This document shows positions 50,941 to 60,801 of a DNA stretch of 64,000 nt, in pieces (position 1 is the stretch's first letter; every line of letters starts with the position of its first letter). The stretch covers positions 1 through 64,000 of the forward strand of contig NZ_JAODTL010000033.1 in NCBI RefSeq assembly GCF_026191375.1, read 5' to 3'. Position numbers and translations under genes: made by a program. The notes beneath the pieces were generated by a model that worked only from the letters and a program-made list of their open reading frames with translations, was not told the origin of the DNA and searched no databases. The stretch comes from Marinomonas pontica (GTDB lineage Bacteria; Pseudomonadota; Gammaproteobacteria; Pseudomonadales; Marinomonadaceae).

Positions 50941-53256
50941 TTAAAAAGTCGTTCCTAACTGGAACTGGAATAAATCAGTTTTATCCCCGTCTTTTGCATT
51001 TAAAGGTTTAGCAAAATTAAACGATAAAGGCGCAATCGGTGTAATCCAAGTCCAGCTTAAGCCAATGCTGTATCGAATTTCAGCCAGGTCAACACCTTCA
51101 TTACAGTCTGTATTACTACTGAGGCAAGAATCGGTAAACACGTTACCTGCGTCTAAAAATAGAGCGGTACGGACGGATTTATGATCCTCAACCATAGGCA
51201 AAGGGAAAATCAACTCTGCTGTACCTGTCATCAAGATATTACCGCCCAAAGCGGAAGGTGTATTCGATGAAGTTGAATCATAAGAGTTCTTAGGCCCTAA
51301 TGACGAAGCGCCATAGCCTCTTACAGAATAAGAACCACCCGCAAAATAGTTTTCAAAGAAAGGCAGTGTATCTGTGTCACCGTACCCCATACCATAACCT
51401 AAGCGCCCTTTAAGACGGAACAGCCAGAGGTCTGAGCCATTTAAGTTCCAATACCCCTGCGAGGTCAGTCCTAACTTAGCATATTGCTGATCGCCAACAG
51501 GAAGCGCAACTTCTAAAGAGGCTTTGGTCGAGTAACCTTCTGTTGGTAACACACCACCAATCAGGTCACTGTCACTCCACGTCAAACTGGCAATCACATC
51601 ATCATAATTGTCGCCGTGAGTCTGAACGTAATCGTCCGTTTCGTTAGATGGATCGTAACCTAATTTGACGGTTGTTTCTTTTATTGTCATCCCAAACGCA
51701 AGACGCTGAGTGTCAGAAATTGGGTAGCCATAGTTAACTCCCACACCAATTTCATCTAAGTCGTAATCTTCCACATCATCATCAGCATGATCACTTGTCT
51801 GATAAAATATTTGAAAGCCTCGACTTACACCATCAACAGTAAAGTAAGGGTTATCATAACTGATCGAGTAATCTTGGGTTTGGTTTGTGCGAGACGCATT
51901 GAAAGACAACTTATTACCTGTCCCCAAAAAATTACGCTTTGAAATACCAAAACCAAGGACCGTCCCATCTTCTTGCGAGTAACCAATACTAGCCTGAATA
52001 CTGCCAGAAGCTTGCTCTTGAACCACAACATCTAGGTCCACTTGATCTGAAGTACCCGCAACTGGCCGCGTACGCAAATCAACGCTACCAAAGAAACCCA
52101 GTCGTTCAATTCGGCGTTTGGACGACTGAATTTTTGAATGTGTCGCCAATGCCCCTTCAAACTGTGTCATCTCACGACGCAACACTTCATCCTGAGTTTC
52201 ACTGTTGCCGCTGAACGTAATGCGGCGAACATACACTTTAGGGCCAGGTGTTATCTGATAGCTTAGATCCACGGTGTGATTATCGAACTTCTCCGGAATC
52301 ACATTTACATTGGTAAATAAATAACCATTATCCCCAAGTTCTGTTGAGATTCCCTCAATAATCGATGTCACTTCACTTCTAGAGAAGACGTCACCGCTTT
52401 TCTGTGTGATCTTTGACCACACGCGATCCTCCGAAATCGGCAGGCTACCACTCAATGAGACATTGTTAATTTTGTAGGGCTTACCTTCGTCCACATTAAT
52501 GACGATATACACATCACGCTTGTCCGCAGACAAACTTACCTGACTAGAAACAACACTAAAATCCAAATACCCTTTGTCTAAATAGAAGCTTTTAAGCGTG
52601 TTGATGTCGCCTTCTATTTTTGCTTTTGCATATTCGTCCGCAGAACTAAAGGGATTCCAAGAACCCGTTTCAGCCGATTCAAAGTCTTTCGTTAATGTCT
52701 CTTCATCAAAATCGTGATTGCCGACGATATTGATGTGTACGATTTTAGCGGTGTCCCCCTCATCAATATTGATCACGATCCCCGTGCGATTACGAGGCAT
52801 ATCTTCAACAGAGATATCGACTTTGGCACTGTAGCGACCAAGCGCATAGTATTGACGCTGAAGTTCTTGGGCAATTTGATTGAGTGTTTCTGGCTTATAA
52901 ATCTCACCTATTTCTAACCCAGATAACTTTAATCCGCGCTCTAAATCTTCGGTTTTGATTAGCTCATTGCCTTCAATGGTCAAATTACCAATAGAAGGTC
53001 GCTCATCAACATCAAAAACCAGCACGTTATTTTCTTCATAGACATCAATATCACTAAAGTAACCCGTGTCAAAAAGAGCCGTAATGGCTTGATACACTTT
53101 ACCAGAGTCATACGACTCGGTCTTATCAAAACCAATCACATCAAAAGCTCTGGCTGATGGCATCTGCACGAGCCCATCAATACGAACATCTTCTACCGTT
53201 TTTGCAAAACTCTGCACGCTTAATAAAGCCAACAATACAGCTGAAACGACTTTCAC
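50941..53256 (-). CDS. bamA: Outer membrane protein assembly factor BamA
   Basis: Central beta-barrel of the BAM complex. A GTG at 53256 with an AGAGG site gives 771 residues and a signal peptide ending SFAKTVEDV-like; the open frame begins 24 bases earlier at TTG inside the ribosome site. Five POTRA domains fill about residues 20-420. The 16-strand barrel follows with the conserved VRGYGASSLGPKN-type loop 6 and a C-terminal phenylalanine (QLGTTF). Ten bases after rseP. Confidence 0.97.
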   Translation of the reverse strand: MKVVSAVLLALLSVQSFAKTVEDVRIDGLVQMPSARAFDVIGFDKTESYDSGKVYQAITALFDTGYFSDIDVYEENNVLVFDVDERPSIGNLTIEGNELIKTEDLERGLKLSGLEIGEIYKPETLNQIAQELQRQYYALGRYSAKVDISVEDMPRNRTGIVINIDEGDTAKIVHINIVGNHDFDEETLTKDFESAETGSWNPFSSADEYAKAKIEGDINTLKSFYLDKGYLDFSVVSSQVSLSADKRDVYIVINVDEGKPYKINNVSLSGSLPISEDRVWSKITQKSGDVFSRSEVTSIIEGISTELGDNGYLFTNVNVIPEKFDNHTVDLSYQITPGPKVYVRRITFSGNSETQDEVLRREMTQFEGALATHSKIQSSKRRIERLGFFGSVDLRTRPVAGTSDQVDLDVVVQEQASGSIQASIGYSQEDGTVLGFGISKRNFLGTGNKLSFNASRTNQTQDYSISYDNPYFTVDGVSRGFQIFYQTSDHADDDVEDYDLDEIGVGVNYGYPISDTQRLAFGMTIKETTVKLGYDPSNETDDYVQTHGDNYDDVIASLTWSDSDLIGGVLPTEGYSTKASLEVALPVGDQQYAKLGLTSQGYWNLNGSDLWLFRLKGRLGYGMGYGDTDTLPFFENYFAGGSYSVRGYGASSLGPKNSYDSTSSNTPSALGGNILMTGTAELIFPLPMVEDHKSVRTALFLDAGNVFTDSCLSSNTDCNEGVDLAEIRYSIGLSWTWITPIAPLSFNFAKPLNAKDGDKTDLFQFQLGTTF

Positions 53257-53266
53257 AAATACCTCT

Positions 53267-54613
53267 CTACAAGCGGGCAATATCGTTAAAAATGGCGACG
53301 GCCATTAAAGCAAATAAAAGAGAAGCCCCTAGACGGTACGCCAATCCCTGAATTTTTTCAGACACTGGCTTACGTCGGATGGCCTCTATGCCAAAAAATA
53401 ACAAATGCCCACCATCCAACATAGGAATGGGCAATAAATTAAGCACCCCCAAACTAACACTGAGGTAAGCCATGAATTTCAAAAAGGACTGAAGTCCAGA
53501 GTCTGCTGACGCACTGGCCACTTTAGCAATGGTAATGGGGCCAGATAAATTATCTACCGAAATCAGACCTTGCAACATTTTACCAATAGAAGATACGGTT
53601 AACGAGACCATCTTATAAGTTTGCTCGACACCATAATTCAGCGACTCAAACACACCATATTGACGTTCACGAATAAGACTGCCATCCCATTTCGGAGGTA
53701 CAACAGCCAGACCGGCATACCCTATTACACGACCATTCTGCTCCATAGAATTCGGAGTTAACGTCAAGACCGTGACATTTTGCTGACGTTGCACTTCAAT
53801 ACGCAACGCCTTATTTGGGCTTTTCTGCACCAGCGACACAACTTGCTGCCAATTTTTAATCACCACACTATTGATGGCTAAAATCTGGTCATCCGCCAAG
53901 AAACCCGCTGACTCCGCAGCCCCGCCAGCAACAACCTGAGCAACAATAGGGAGCACTTCAGGTTGCCATGGAGACACACCAAACGCACGAATTAAATTGT
54001 CTGGCTCCTCTCCTACCAACCATCGATCAAAGTGAATGGCATCTTCATGTAAAGATCCACCGCCTTCTGATTGATAACGAACCATAATGGTTCCCGTTTT
54101 ACCTATCAAGCTTGCTAACACTAAATTTACATCTTCCCAAGAGGTAACTGACTCCCCTGCGATGGCCACAAACTCATCGCCAATTTGAAGCTGAGTTTGC
54201 GAGACAGGCGAATTTGTCGAGATATTACCGACTTTAGGAGCAATCGACTGCACACCAAGTAGTGCGACTAGCCCATAAATGACAATTGCCAAAATAAAAT
54301 TGGCAACTGGACCGGCTGCAACAATAGCAATACGCTGCCACACGGTTTTCGAGTTAAATGTCTGATCTCTTAGAGTTTCAGGCACATTCCCTTCACGCTC
54401 ATCGAGCATTCGAACGTAACCACCAAGAGGGATCATCGCCAAGGTATATTCCGTGCCAGTTTTTCCAACATAACGATAAATCGGCTTGCCGAAGCCAACC
54501 GAAAAGCGCAACACTTTAACCCCACAGCGCCGCGCCACAAAGAAATGGCCAAATTCATGAAACGTAATAAGAAGACCAAGAGCAACAACAATAGAAAGAA
54601 CATTCTGTATCAT
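53267..54613 (-). CDS. rseP: Site-2 metalloprotease RseP
   Basis: Cuts RseA to release sigma-E and clears signal peptides. Zinc motif HEFGH at H19-H23 in the first helix, a second conserved LDGGH block (PIPMLDGGHLLF) near the end, and two PDZ domains between. 448 residues. Four-base overlap with dxr. Confidence 0.96.
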   Translation of the reverse strand: MIQNVLSIVVALGLLITFHEFGHFFVARRCGVKVLRFSVGFGKPIYRYVGKTGTEYTLAMIPLGGYVRMLDEREGNVPETLRDQTFNSKTVWQRIAIVAAGPVANFILAIVIYGLVALLGVQSIAPKVGNISTNSPVSQTQLQIGDEFVAIAGESVTSWEDVNLVLASLIGKTGTIMVRYQSEGGGSLHEDAIHFDRWLVGEEPDNLIRAFGVSPWQPEVLPIVAQVVAGGAAESAGFLADDQILAINSVVIKNWQQVVSLVQKSPNKALRIEVQRQQNVTVLTLTPNSMEQNGRVIGYAGLAVVPPKWDGSLIRERQYGVFESLNYGVEQTYKMVSLTVSSIGKMLQGLISVDNLSGPITIAKVASASADSGLQSFLKFMAYLSVSLGVLNLLPIPMLDGGHLLFFGIEAIRRKPVSEKIQGLAYRLGASLLFALMAVAIFNDIARL

Positions 54614-55785
54614 GAAAAGCTACCACGAGAAATCATATCCAGAGCCAGCTGACGTGCAGCGCGGTCAGCGTCAAACACATCGTCAAGAGAGCTCACCCCA
54701 ACAGTATCAGCAGACATCAATACTCGCTCATTCAATCGAGCAATATCCAAAAAGCCAATTTGGCGATGCAAAAAAGCCTCAACCGCGATCTCATTAGCCG
54801 CATTTAAGACGGCCATCGCCGTTCCGCCCATAAACCAAGCATCCGCTGCCAATTTCAAATTAGGAAAACGGGCCAAGTCAGGCGCTTCAAAATTCAATCG
54901 AGCAACATCAACCAAATTTAAAGGAGCCACATTCGTTCCAATTCGCTGAGGCCAACTCATACCGTAAGCGATTGGAATTTTCATATCAGGGTTACCCATT
55001 TGGGCAATCACAGACCCATCCAAGTAAGACACCATTGAATGAATAATGCTTTCTGGATGAACCACCACATCCACGTCATAAGGCGTCACATCAAACAACC
55101 AACACGCCTCAATCAATTCAAGGCCTTTGTTCATCAAAGAAGCAGAATCAATCGAAATCTTTTGCCCCATAGACCAATTTGGGTGCTTACAAGCTTGTTC
55201 AGGTGTAACCGACTTCATTTCCTCTAGTGTCCAAGTTCTAAATGGACCACCAGATGCCGTAAGGAGTATTTTTGACACATCCCGTTTATGAGCGCCATGT
55301 GACGTTTGCGGCAAGCTTTGATAAATCGCATTATGCTCGCTGTCTATTGGCAACAACATGACATCGTTCCGAGCAACCTCATCCATAAAAAGCTTGCCAG
55401 CCGTAACCAAGGACTCTTTGTTCGCCAACAACGTCCGCTTACCTGCTCGAATACCAGCCAATGTTGGTTTTAAACCAGCAAACCCCATGATTGCAGCCAT
55501 CACCTGATCAACAGCAGAGTCAGCCGCAATACTCTCTAATGCTTCCGCTCCCCACTCAAATGAAATATCCATTCCATGGCACTGTTGAGCCAATTCATCT
55601 CGAGCTGCCTGCGTCCCCATAACGACTCGCTGCGGTGAAAAGCGACGACAGATATCCGCCATTTTCGCCACACTTTTATTGGCTGAAGCACTGACTAAAA
55701 CAAATTTTTCAGGGTGCTGAGCAATGATATCCAGAGTGCTTTGACCAATTGACCCCGTCGCCCCTAACAAACAAATACCTTGCAT
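54610..55785 (-). CDS. dxr: 1-deoxy-D-xylulose 5-phosphate reductoisomerase
   Basis: First committed MEP-pathway step. NADPH loop LLGATGSIGQST at the N-terminus, LANKESLVTAG, LLPIDSEHNAI (metal) and TASGGPFR with later SIDSASLMNKGLE. I take the ATG at 55785, which forms TAATG with the cdsA stop and has GGTGGG nine bases ahead (391 residues); an ATG nine bases earlier is in frame. Works with ispD and ispF at 28-29 kb. Confidence 0.96.
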   Translation of the reverse strand: MQGICLLGATGSIGQSTLDIIAQHPEKFVLVSASANKSVAKMADICRRFSPQRVVMGTQAARDELAQQCHGMDISFEWGAEALESIAADSAVDQVMAAIMGFAGLKPTLAGIRAGKRTLLANKESLVTAGKLFMDEVARNDVMLLPIDSEHNAIYQSLPQTSHGAHKRDVSKILLTASGGPFRTWTLEEMKSVTPEQACKHPNWSMGQKISIDSASLMNKGLELIEACWLFDVTPYDVDVVVHPESIIHSMVSYLDGSVIAQMGNPDMKIPIAYGMSWPQRIGTNVAPLNLVDVARLNFEAPDLARFPNLKLAADAWFMGGTAMAVLNAANEIAVEAFLHRQIGFLDIARLNERVLMSADTVGVSSLDDVFDADRAARQLALDMISRGSFS

Positions 55786-56588
55786 TAAAGCCATCCCACC
55801 AAACTAAGCAGCAACACATAAATCGGAGCCGCTGCGGTCAAGCTATCAACACGATCCATCACACCACCATGGCCCGGGATCAAATGGCTCGAATCTTTTA
55901 TACCCTCGTGTCGTTTAAATAAACTTTCAGTCAAATCACCTAAAACAGAGACAGAAGACGTTACTAGTGCAATAACCGCCAACAAACACCAATTAGAAAG
56001 TGAGAAGTCACTCAAAAAGGCAAAGATAATTACGCCAATTTGGGTCAACACCAAACCACCAGCTACGCCTTCCCAAGACTTTCCAGGGCTAACAAAGCGC
56101 GCTAGCTTTCTTTTGCCGAAAGCACGCCCCGCAAAATAAGCGCCAGAATCCGCCCCCCAGATCAACCCCATCAGCAACAACACCCAAACAACAAAGTCAT
56201 TTGACTGTTTAAGGACAACCAAAGCCGACCATGTGGAAATCAAGACCAACACACCAAACAGCAAGCGACTAAAAACAAACTTCCACACCAACAATGTTGG
56301 ATAACGAGTGACCCAATACAGCGCCAGCCCCCATAGAATGGGGCTCATATAAAGCGACATTTCCTGAAGATGATTATTCAAAACCAAAAAGCACACTGCG
56401 CCGATACAAAGCGCAAACACCACTCGACCGACTTGGTTGTTAACACCGGATAAACGCGCCCACTCCCAACCAGCCAAGACCACCACGGCCGCCATCGCAA
56501 AAATAAAGCTCGTCGCCTCAAGCACAAACACAGCACAAACAAATAAAACAGCCATTATAATGGCACTAAGAATTCGAGGAAGTAACAT
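55785..56588 (-). CDS. cdsA: Phosphatidate cytidylyltransferase
   Basis: Makes CDP-diacylglycerol, the substrate of PssA at 2 kb. About seven membrane helices; C-terminal signature SVLGDLTESLFKRHEGIKDSSHLIPGHGGVMDRVDS is represented by the blocks GDLTESLFKR, KDSSHLIPGHGG and DRVDS. 267 residues. Two bases after uppS. Confidence 0.95.
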   Translation of the reverse strand: MLLPRILSAIIMAVLFVCAVFVLEATSFIFAMAAVVVLAGWEWARLSGVNNQVGRVVFALCIGAVCFLVLNNHLQEMSLYMSPILWGLALYWVTRYPTLLVWKFVFSRLLFGVLVLISTWSALVVLKQSNDFVVWVLLLMGLIWGADSGAYFAGRAFGKRKLARFVSPGKSWEGVAGGLVLTQIGVIIFAFLSDFSLSNWCLLAVIALVTSSVSVLGDLTESLFKRHEGIKDSSHLIPGHGGVMDRVDSLTAAAPIYVLLLSLVGWL

Positions 56589-56590
56589 GT

Positions 56591-57322
56591 TTATCGACCA
56601 CCGTAACGACGTTGACGATTTTGATAAGTTTGGATAGCCTCATCAAAATGTTGTTGATCAAAATCCGGCCATAATACCGGCAAAAAAACAAACTCAGAAT
56701 ACGCAGTTTGCCATAGCAAAAAATTGCTTATACGTTCTTCACCAGAAGTACGAATTAGCAAATCAGGAGGAGGTAAATCGGACAATTGAACATACTCACC
56801 CAGCAACGTCTCATCCACATCGTCAGCAGACAATTCACCCGTTGCCACGCGCTCAGCAATTTTTTTCGCAGCCTGCGCAATATCCCAACGCCCACCATAG
56901 TTAGCCGCGATAACCAGTGTCATCTGATCGTTTTCTTTCGTTGCGTCTTCCACGCTTCGAATTTGCTTCTGAAGCCCTTGACTAAAACCCGACAAGTCTC
57001 CCACGACGCGAAGCCTAATCTTATGCTGGTTTAAGCGCTTCAGCTCTTTTTTCAAAGAACGCATAAACAGCGCCATCAACCCATCCACTTCCAGTTTAGG
57101 GCGTTTCCAATTTTCGCTTGAAAAGGCAAACAAGGTTAACACTTTAACGCCTGCTTTTGCCGACGCTTCCACCACACGTCGAACCGCCGAAGCGCCTGCA
57201 GTATGACCTGCAATACTGGGAAGGTGCTTTTTCTTTGCCCATCGATTATTGCCATCCATAATAATGGCAATATGATCAGGCGCGACTACTGGTTCAATTC
57301 CAGCGCCATCTAATTCAGACAT
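56591..57322 (-). CDS. uppS: Undecaprenyl pyrophosphate synthase
   Basis: Cis-prenyltransferase that makes the C55 lipid carrier for wall synthesis. The catalytic aspartate is D23 in IIMDGNNRWAKK; GHTAGASAVRR, FAFSSENWKRP and the C-terminal DLLIRTSGEERISNFLLWQ with YSEF are standard. 243 residues. Lies after frr beyond a terminator. Confidence 0.97.
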   Translation of the reverse strand: MSELDGAGIEPVVAPDHIAIIMDGNNRWAKKKHLPSIAGHTAGASAVRRVVEASAKAGVKVLTLFAFSSENWKRPKLEVDGLMALFMRSLKKELKRLNQHKIRLRVVGDLSGFSQGLQKQIRSVEDATKENDQMTLVIAANYGGRWDIAQAAKKIAERVATGELSADDVDETLLGEYVQLSDLPPPDLLIRTSGEERISNFLLWQTAYSEFVFLPVLWPDFDQQHFDEAIQTYQNRQRRYGGR

Positions 57323-57340
57323 AGCGTTATCCTAGTCAAT

Positions 57341-57372
57341 AAAAAAAGCGAGCCCAAAGGCTCGCTTTTTTT
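57341..57372 (-). terminator. Rho-independent terminator after frr
   Basis: Perfect 14-base stem AAAAAAAGCGAGCC/GGCTCGCTTTTTTT around loop CAAA. It divides the rpsB-tsf-pyrH-frr half of the cluster from uppS onward. Confidence 0.9.
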
Positions 57373-57373
57373 A

Positions 57374-57931
57374 TTAGATTTCCATCAAGTCTTTTTCTTT
57401 TGCAGCAAGACGTTCTTCCACTAGAGCAACATACTTATCTGTGATTTTTTGAACTTGATCCTGTCCACGACGATCGTCGTCTTCAGAAATTTCTTTTTCT
57501 TTCACTAGGTCTTTCAAGCTACCGTTAGCATCGCGACGAATATTACGGATGGCAATACGGCCATTTTCCGCTTCGTTCTTGGCTTGCTTGAAATAGTTTT
57601 TACGCGTTTCTTCTGTCAGAGCCGGCATAGGAATTCGAATCAAATTACCATTGGTAGCCGGGTTCAAGCCCAAATCGGATTTCATAATGGCTTTTTCAAT
57701 TTCTGGCACAAGATTATTCTCCCAAGGAGAAATACCAAGCGTTCGCGCGTCTTCAACAGTGATGTTGGCAACTTGGCTAAGCGGCGTTTCAGAACCGTAG
57801 TAGTTCACTTTTACCGAATCTAGAATACTAGGATGTGCACGACCTGTACGGATTTTTTTAAACGCAGACTCTACAGAAGCCACGGCTTTACCCATACGGT
57901 CTTCTGCATCTTTAAGAATTTCGTTGATCAT
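57374..57931 (-). CDS. frr: Ribosome recycling factor
   Basis: Splits post-termination ribosomes with EF-G. 185 residues, the usual length. Blocks: KIRTGRAHPSILD, NYYGSETPLSQVAN, ISPWENNLVPEIEKAI and the long C-terminal helix KEISEDDDRRGQDQVQKITD. Seven bases after pyrH, before a strong terminator. Confidence 0.97.
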   Translation of the reverse strand: MINEILKDAEDRMGKAVASVESAFKKIRTGRAHPSILDSVKVNYYGSETPLSQVANITVEDARTLGISPWENNLVPEIEKAIMKSDLGLNPATNGNLIRIPMPALTEETRKNYFKQAKNEAENGRIAIRNIRRDANGSLKDLVKEKEISEDDDRRGQDQVQKITDKYVALVEERLAAKEKDLMEI

Positions 57932-57938
57932 AATTTCC

Positions 57939-58661
57939 TCACTTAATCAGTGTACCTTCACTGCCGCCAACCATGATATTCACCAAGGCTCCAGGCTTAT
58001 TCATATTAAATACGCGAATCGGCATCGCATGGTCACGAGTCAAACAGATCGCGGTTAAATCCATAACCCCCAACTGTTTTTCAAGGACTTCATCGTAACC
58101 CAATGTATCATACTTCACGGCTGTCGGATCTTTCATTGGATCAGCCGAATAGACGCCATCCACTTTTGTTGCTTTCAATACAACGTCAGCATCAATCTCA
58201 ATACCACGCAAACAAGCGGCAGAGTCAGTTGTAAAGAATGGATTACCCGTGCCAGCTGAAAATATAAGCACATCACCTTCTTTCATCAGACGCATTGCTC
58301 GACGTCGATCATAAGGCTCAACAATACCGGTCATTGTAATCGCTGACATAACCCGAGTCGCAATATTGGCACGCTCTAAAGCATCGCGCATCGCTAACGC
58401 ATTCATAACGGTCGCTAGCATCCCCATGTGGTCACCGGTTACTCGATCCATACCAGCCTGGCTCAACGCCTGACCACGGAACAAATTACCGCCACCAATA
58501 ACAATACCCACTTCCACACCAATGCCGCGCAATTGACCAATTTCCAATGCGATACGATTTAGCACTTTCGGGTCGATACCAAAGGACTCATCACCCATCA
58601 AGGCTTCGCCGCTCAGCTTAAGCAAAATTCTTTTGTATTTTGGACTCTTTTCTTTTGGCAT
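57939..58661 (-). CDS. pyrH: UMP kinase
   Basis: Bacterial UMP kinase of the amino-acid-kinase fold. [37 protein letters not shown] and [13 protein letters not shown] identify it. The ATG at 58661 follows GGAGG at five bases and gives 240 residues; the frame to 58718 has no site. Follows tsf past a terminator and precedes frr. Confidence 0.97.
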   Translation of the reverse strand: MPKEKSPKYKRILLKLSGEALMGDESFGIDPKVLNRIALEIGQLRGIGVEVGIVIGGGNLFRGQALSQAGMDRVTGDHMGMLATVMNALAMRDALERANIATRVMSAITMTGIVEPYDRRRAMRLMKEGDVLIFSAGTGNPFFTTDSAACLRGIEIDADVVLKATKVDGVYSADPMKDPTAVKYDTLGYDEVLEKQLGVMDLTAICLTRDHAMPIRVFNMNKPGALVNIMVGGSEGTLIK

Positions 58662-58739
58662 ATCAACCTCCGGCAATGATTTCATTTCTTGAATAACTGA
58701 GGTCAATGTAGCCGACACTCATCGCACTTGTCTTTCATA

Positions 58740-58770
58740 AAAAGGGGCAGTCAAGCTGCCCCTTTTTTTG
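58740..58770 (-). terminator. Rho-independent terminator after tsf
   Basis: Stem AAAAGGGGCAG/CTGCCCCTTTT with a 5-base loop and flanking A/T-runs, about 20 bases after the tsf stop. Confidence 0.88.
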
Positions 58771-58790
58771 CAAGACATCACAACAAAGAA

Positions 58791-59651
58791 TTAACCTCTA
58801 AGTTGTGCTGCTACTTCTGCTGCAAAGTCGACTTCAGCAACTTCAATGCCTTCACCTACTTCTAGACGAATGAAAGAAGTCACTGTTGCGCCAGCGTCTT
58901 TAACAAGCTGACCAACTTTGATTTCTGGGTTCTTAACAAAAGGCTGCTCAGTCAAGCTGTTTTCAGCCAAGAATTTCTTCATACGACCAACGATCATTTT
59001 ATCAACGATCTCAGCTGGCTTACCAGCCATGTCTGGCTGCGCACGAACAATTTCTTCTTCTTTTGCAAGAACTTCTGCAGGCATGTCTTCACCACGTACT
59101 ACGCGAGGAGACACAGCAGCAACGTGCATAGAAACATCTTTAGCTAGCTCTGCGTCGCCGCCTTCTAGCTGAGTCAAAACAGCGATTTGACCATTACCGT
59201 GAAGGTAACCACCAACCAAACCACCTTCAATGATTACAGCACGACGAGGCGTGATGTTTTCACCGATTTTTTGAACCAAAGCTTCGCGTGCTTCAAGCAT
59301 GTCACCTGAAATCACTTTAGCCATGTCAGTTTCTTTTGTTGCAAAAACAACATCAGCTACTTTGTTTGCAAAGGCAAGGAAACCTTCATCACGAGAAGCG
59401 AAGTCAGTTTCAGAGTTTACTTCAACCAAAACGCCGTAAGATGAATCATCAGCTACACGCATAATGATTGTACCTTCAGCAGCAGTACGACCTGCTTTTT
59501 TAGCTGCTTTCATGCCACTTGATTTGCGTAGCTCTTCGATAGCCAGTTCGATGTCACCGTCAGCGGCAGAAAGTGCTTTTTTGCACTCCATCATACCTAG
59601 ACCAGTACGCTCACGTAGCTCTTTTACCAATGCTGCAGATACTGCGGCCAT
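58791..59651 (-). CDS. tsf: Elongation factor Ts
   Basis: Nucleotide exchange factor for EF-Tu. N-terminal UBA-like domain ([19 protein letters not shown]), the core [18 protein letters not shown] and coiled-coil region, and the C-terminal module. 286 residues. Follows rpsB with a terminator-like stem in the gap. Confidence 0.98.
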   Translation of the reverse strand: MAAVSAALVKELRERTGLGMMECKKALSAADGDIELAIEELRKSSGMKAAKKAGRTAAEGTIIMRVADDSSYGVLVEVNSETDFASRDEGFLAFANKVADVVFATKETDMAKVISGDMLEAREALVQKIGENITPRRAVIIEGGLVGGYLHGNGQIAVLTQLEGGDAELAKDVSMHVAAVSPRVVRGEDMPAEVLAKEEEIVRAQPDMAGKPAEIVDKMIVGRMKKFLAENSLTEQPFVKNPEIKVGQLVKDAGATVTSFIRLEVGEGIEVAEVDFAAEVAAQLRG

Positions 59652-59682
59652 GTTAAATCCTCTTTATACCAATTCAAATTTA

Positions 59683-59708
59683 AAAAAGGAGGTAGAAACC
59701 TCCCTTTA
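59683..59708 (-). terminator. Terminator-like stem between rpsB and tsf
   Basis: On the minus strand GGGAGGT-TTCT-ACCTCC is followed by six T. It would act as a partial terminator in the rpsB-tsf transcript, tuning S2 against EF-Ts. Confidence 0.6.
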
Positions 59709-59735
59709 GAAACCAGAACAAACTAGAAAGTTTGC

Positions 59736-60470
59736 TTACGCTTCAGTAGCTTCGCTTACTTCAACGAACTCGTCAGCAGTACCAGCAGTCGCATTGCGAC
59801 CTTCAAGAACTGCATCAGCAAAAGCACCAACGTACAACTGAACCGCGCGAATCGCATCATCGTTAGCTGGGATGATGTAATCAACACCATCTGGATTGCT
59901 GTTAGTATCAACGATACCAATAACAGGAATACCTAATTTGTTTGCTTCTTTAATAGCGATACGTTCGTGATCAACGTCAACTACGAACAATACATCTGGA
60001 AGGCCGCCCATGTCCTTGATACCACCCATAGAAAGCTCTAGTTTTTCAAGCTCACGAGTACGCATCAAAGCTTCTTTTTTAGTCAGCTTATCGAATGTAC
60101 CATCGGACATTTGTGTTTCAAGCTCACGTAGACGCTTGATAGATGCACGAATAGTTTTGTAGTTAGTCAACATACCACCTAACCAACGGTGGTTAACGTA
60201 TGGCATACCAGAGCGAGCAGCTTGCTCTTTGATTGTTTTAGATGCAGCACGCTTAGTACCAACAAACAACACCTTGTTTTTGTTTTCAGCCATTTTTTTA
60301 ACAAGCTCAAGAGCGTTGTTAAGAGCTGGAACAGTGTGCTCAAGGTTAATGATGTGAATCTTGTTACGAGCACCGAAAATGAAAGGCTTCATTTTTGGGT
60401 TCCAGTAACGAGTTTGGTGACCGAAGTGTGAACCAACCAATAATAGGTCGCGCATAGAAACTGTAGGCAT
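59736..60470 (-). CDS. rpsB: 30S ribosomal protein S2
   Basis: Small-subunit protein bound near the decoding platform. [22 protein letters not shown] opening, [20 protein letters not shown] and [19 protein letters not shown] blocks are all present. 244 residues. First gene of the large minus-strand cluster, with a long leader. Confidence 0.98.
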
Positions 60471-60630
60471 TTTACTATCCTTTAAATTTGGGTTATTTAT
60501 GCTTACCAGCTAAAAACGTCAGTCAAACAAGGTTTAAAGCAACCTAAGACACCCAAGACATTTTTATTTATTGCGGCAAGATCGTTGATTTAAGTTAATT
60601 CGCTTATTTTGGACACAAGCCCAATAAGCC
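60471..60630 (-). ncRNA. rpsB 5' leader, probable S2 autoregulatory RNA
   Basis: About 160 bases separate the predicted transcription start from the rpsB ATG. The leader can form CTTATT-GGGC...TCC-AAAATAAG near its 5' end and AGGTT-GCTTTA-AACCT in the middle. Known rpsB leaders in gammaproteobacteria mediate S2 feedback and have a similar length. Secondary structure was judged by eye. The rest of the 331-base gap to map holds both promoters and no gene. Confidence 0.45.
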
Positions 60631-60635
60631 GGCGT

Positions 60636-60663
60636 TTTATACCATATTTTACAAAAAACCAAA
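60636..60663 (-). promoter_or_regulatory. Probable rpsB promoter
   Basis: Minus strand: -35 TTTGGT (complement of 60658-60663), 16-base spacer, -10 TATAAA (complement of 60636-60641), followed by a GC-rich discriminator ACGCCGGC as expected for stringently controlled ribosomal genes. Confidence 0.5.
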
Positions 60664-60801
60664 AGGCTTGAGTGCTTTTTTTACTGGCTTTTTGAGTCGT
60701 GTTTTTTTCAAGCAGAGAGGCGATTCTAGTGCCCAAGTCATGTAGAATATCCCGCAACCTACTTTTTATATAGACACACACCGATTTAAGATACGCAAAT
60801 T

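Noticed and set aside
60590-60781. 63-residue open frame on the minus strand upstream of rpsB
   Set aside because: It overlies the predicted rpsB promoter and leader, has no ribosome site or recognisable family, and is explained better as untranslated control sequence.
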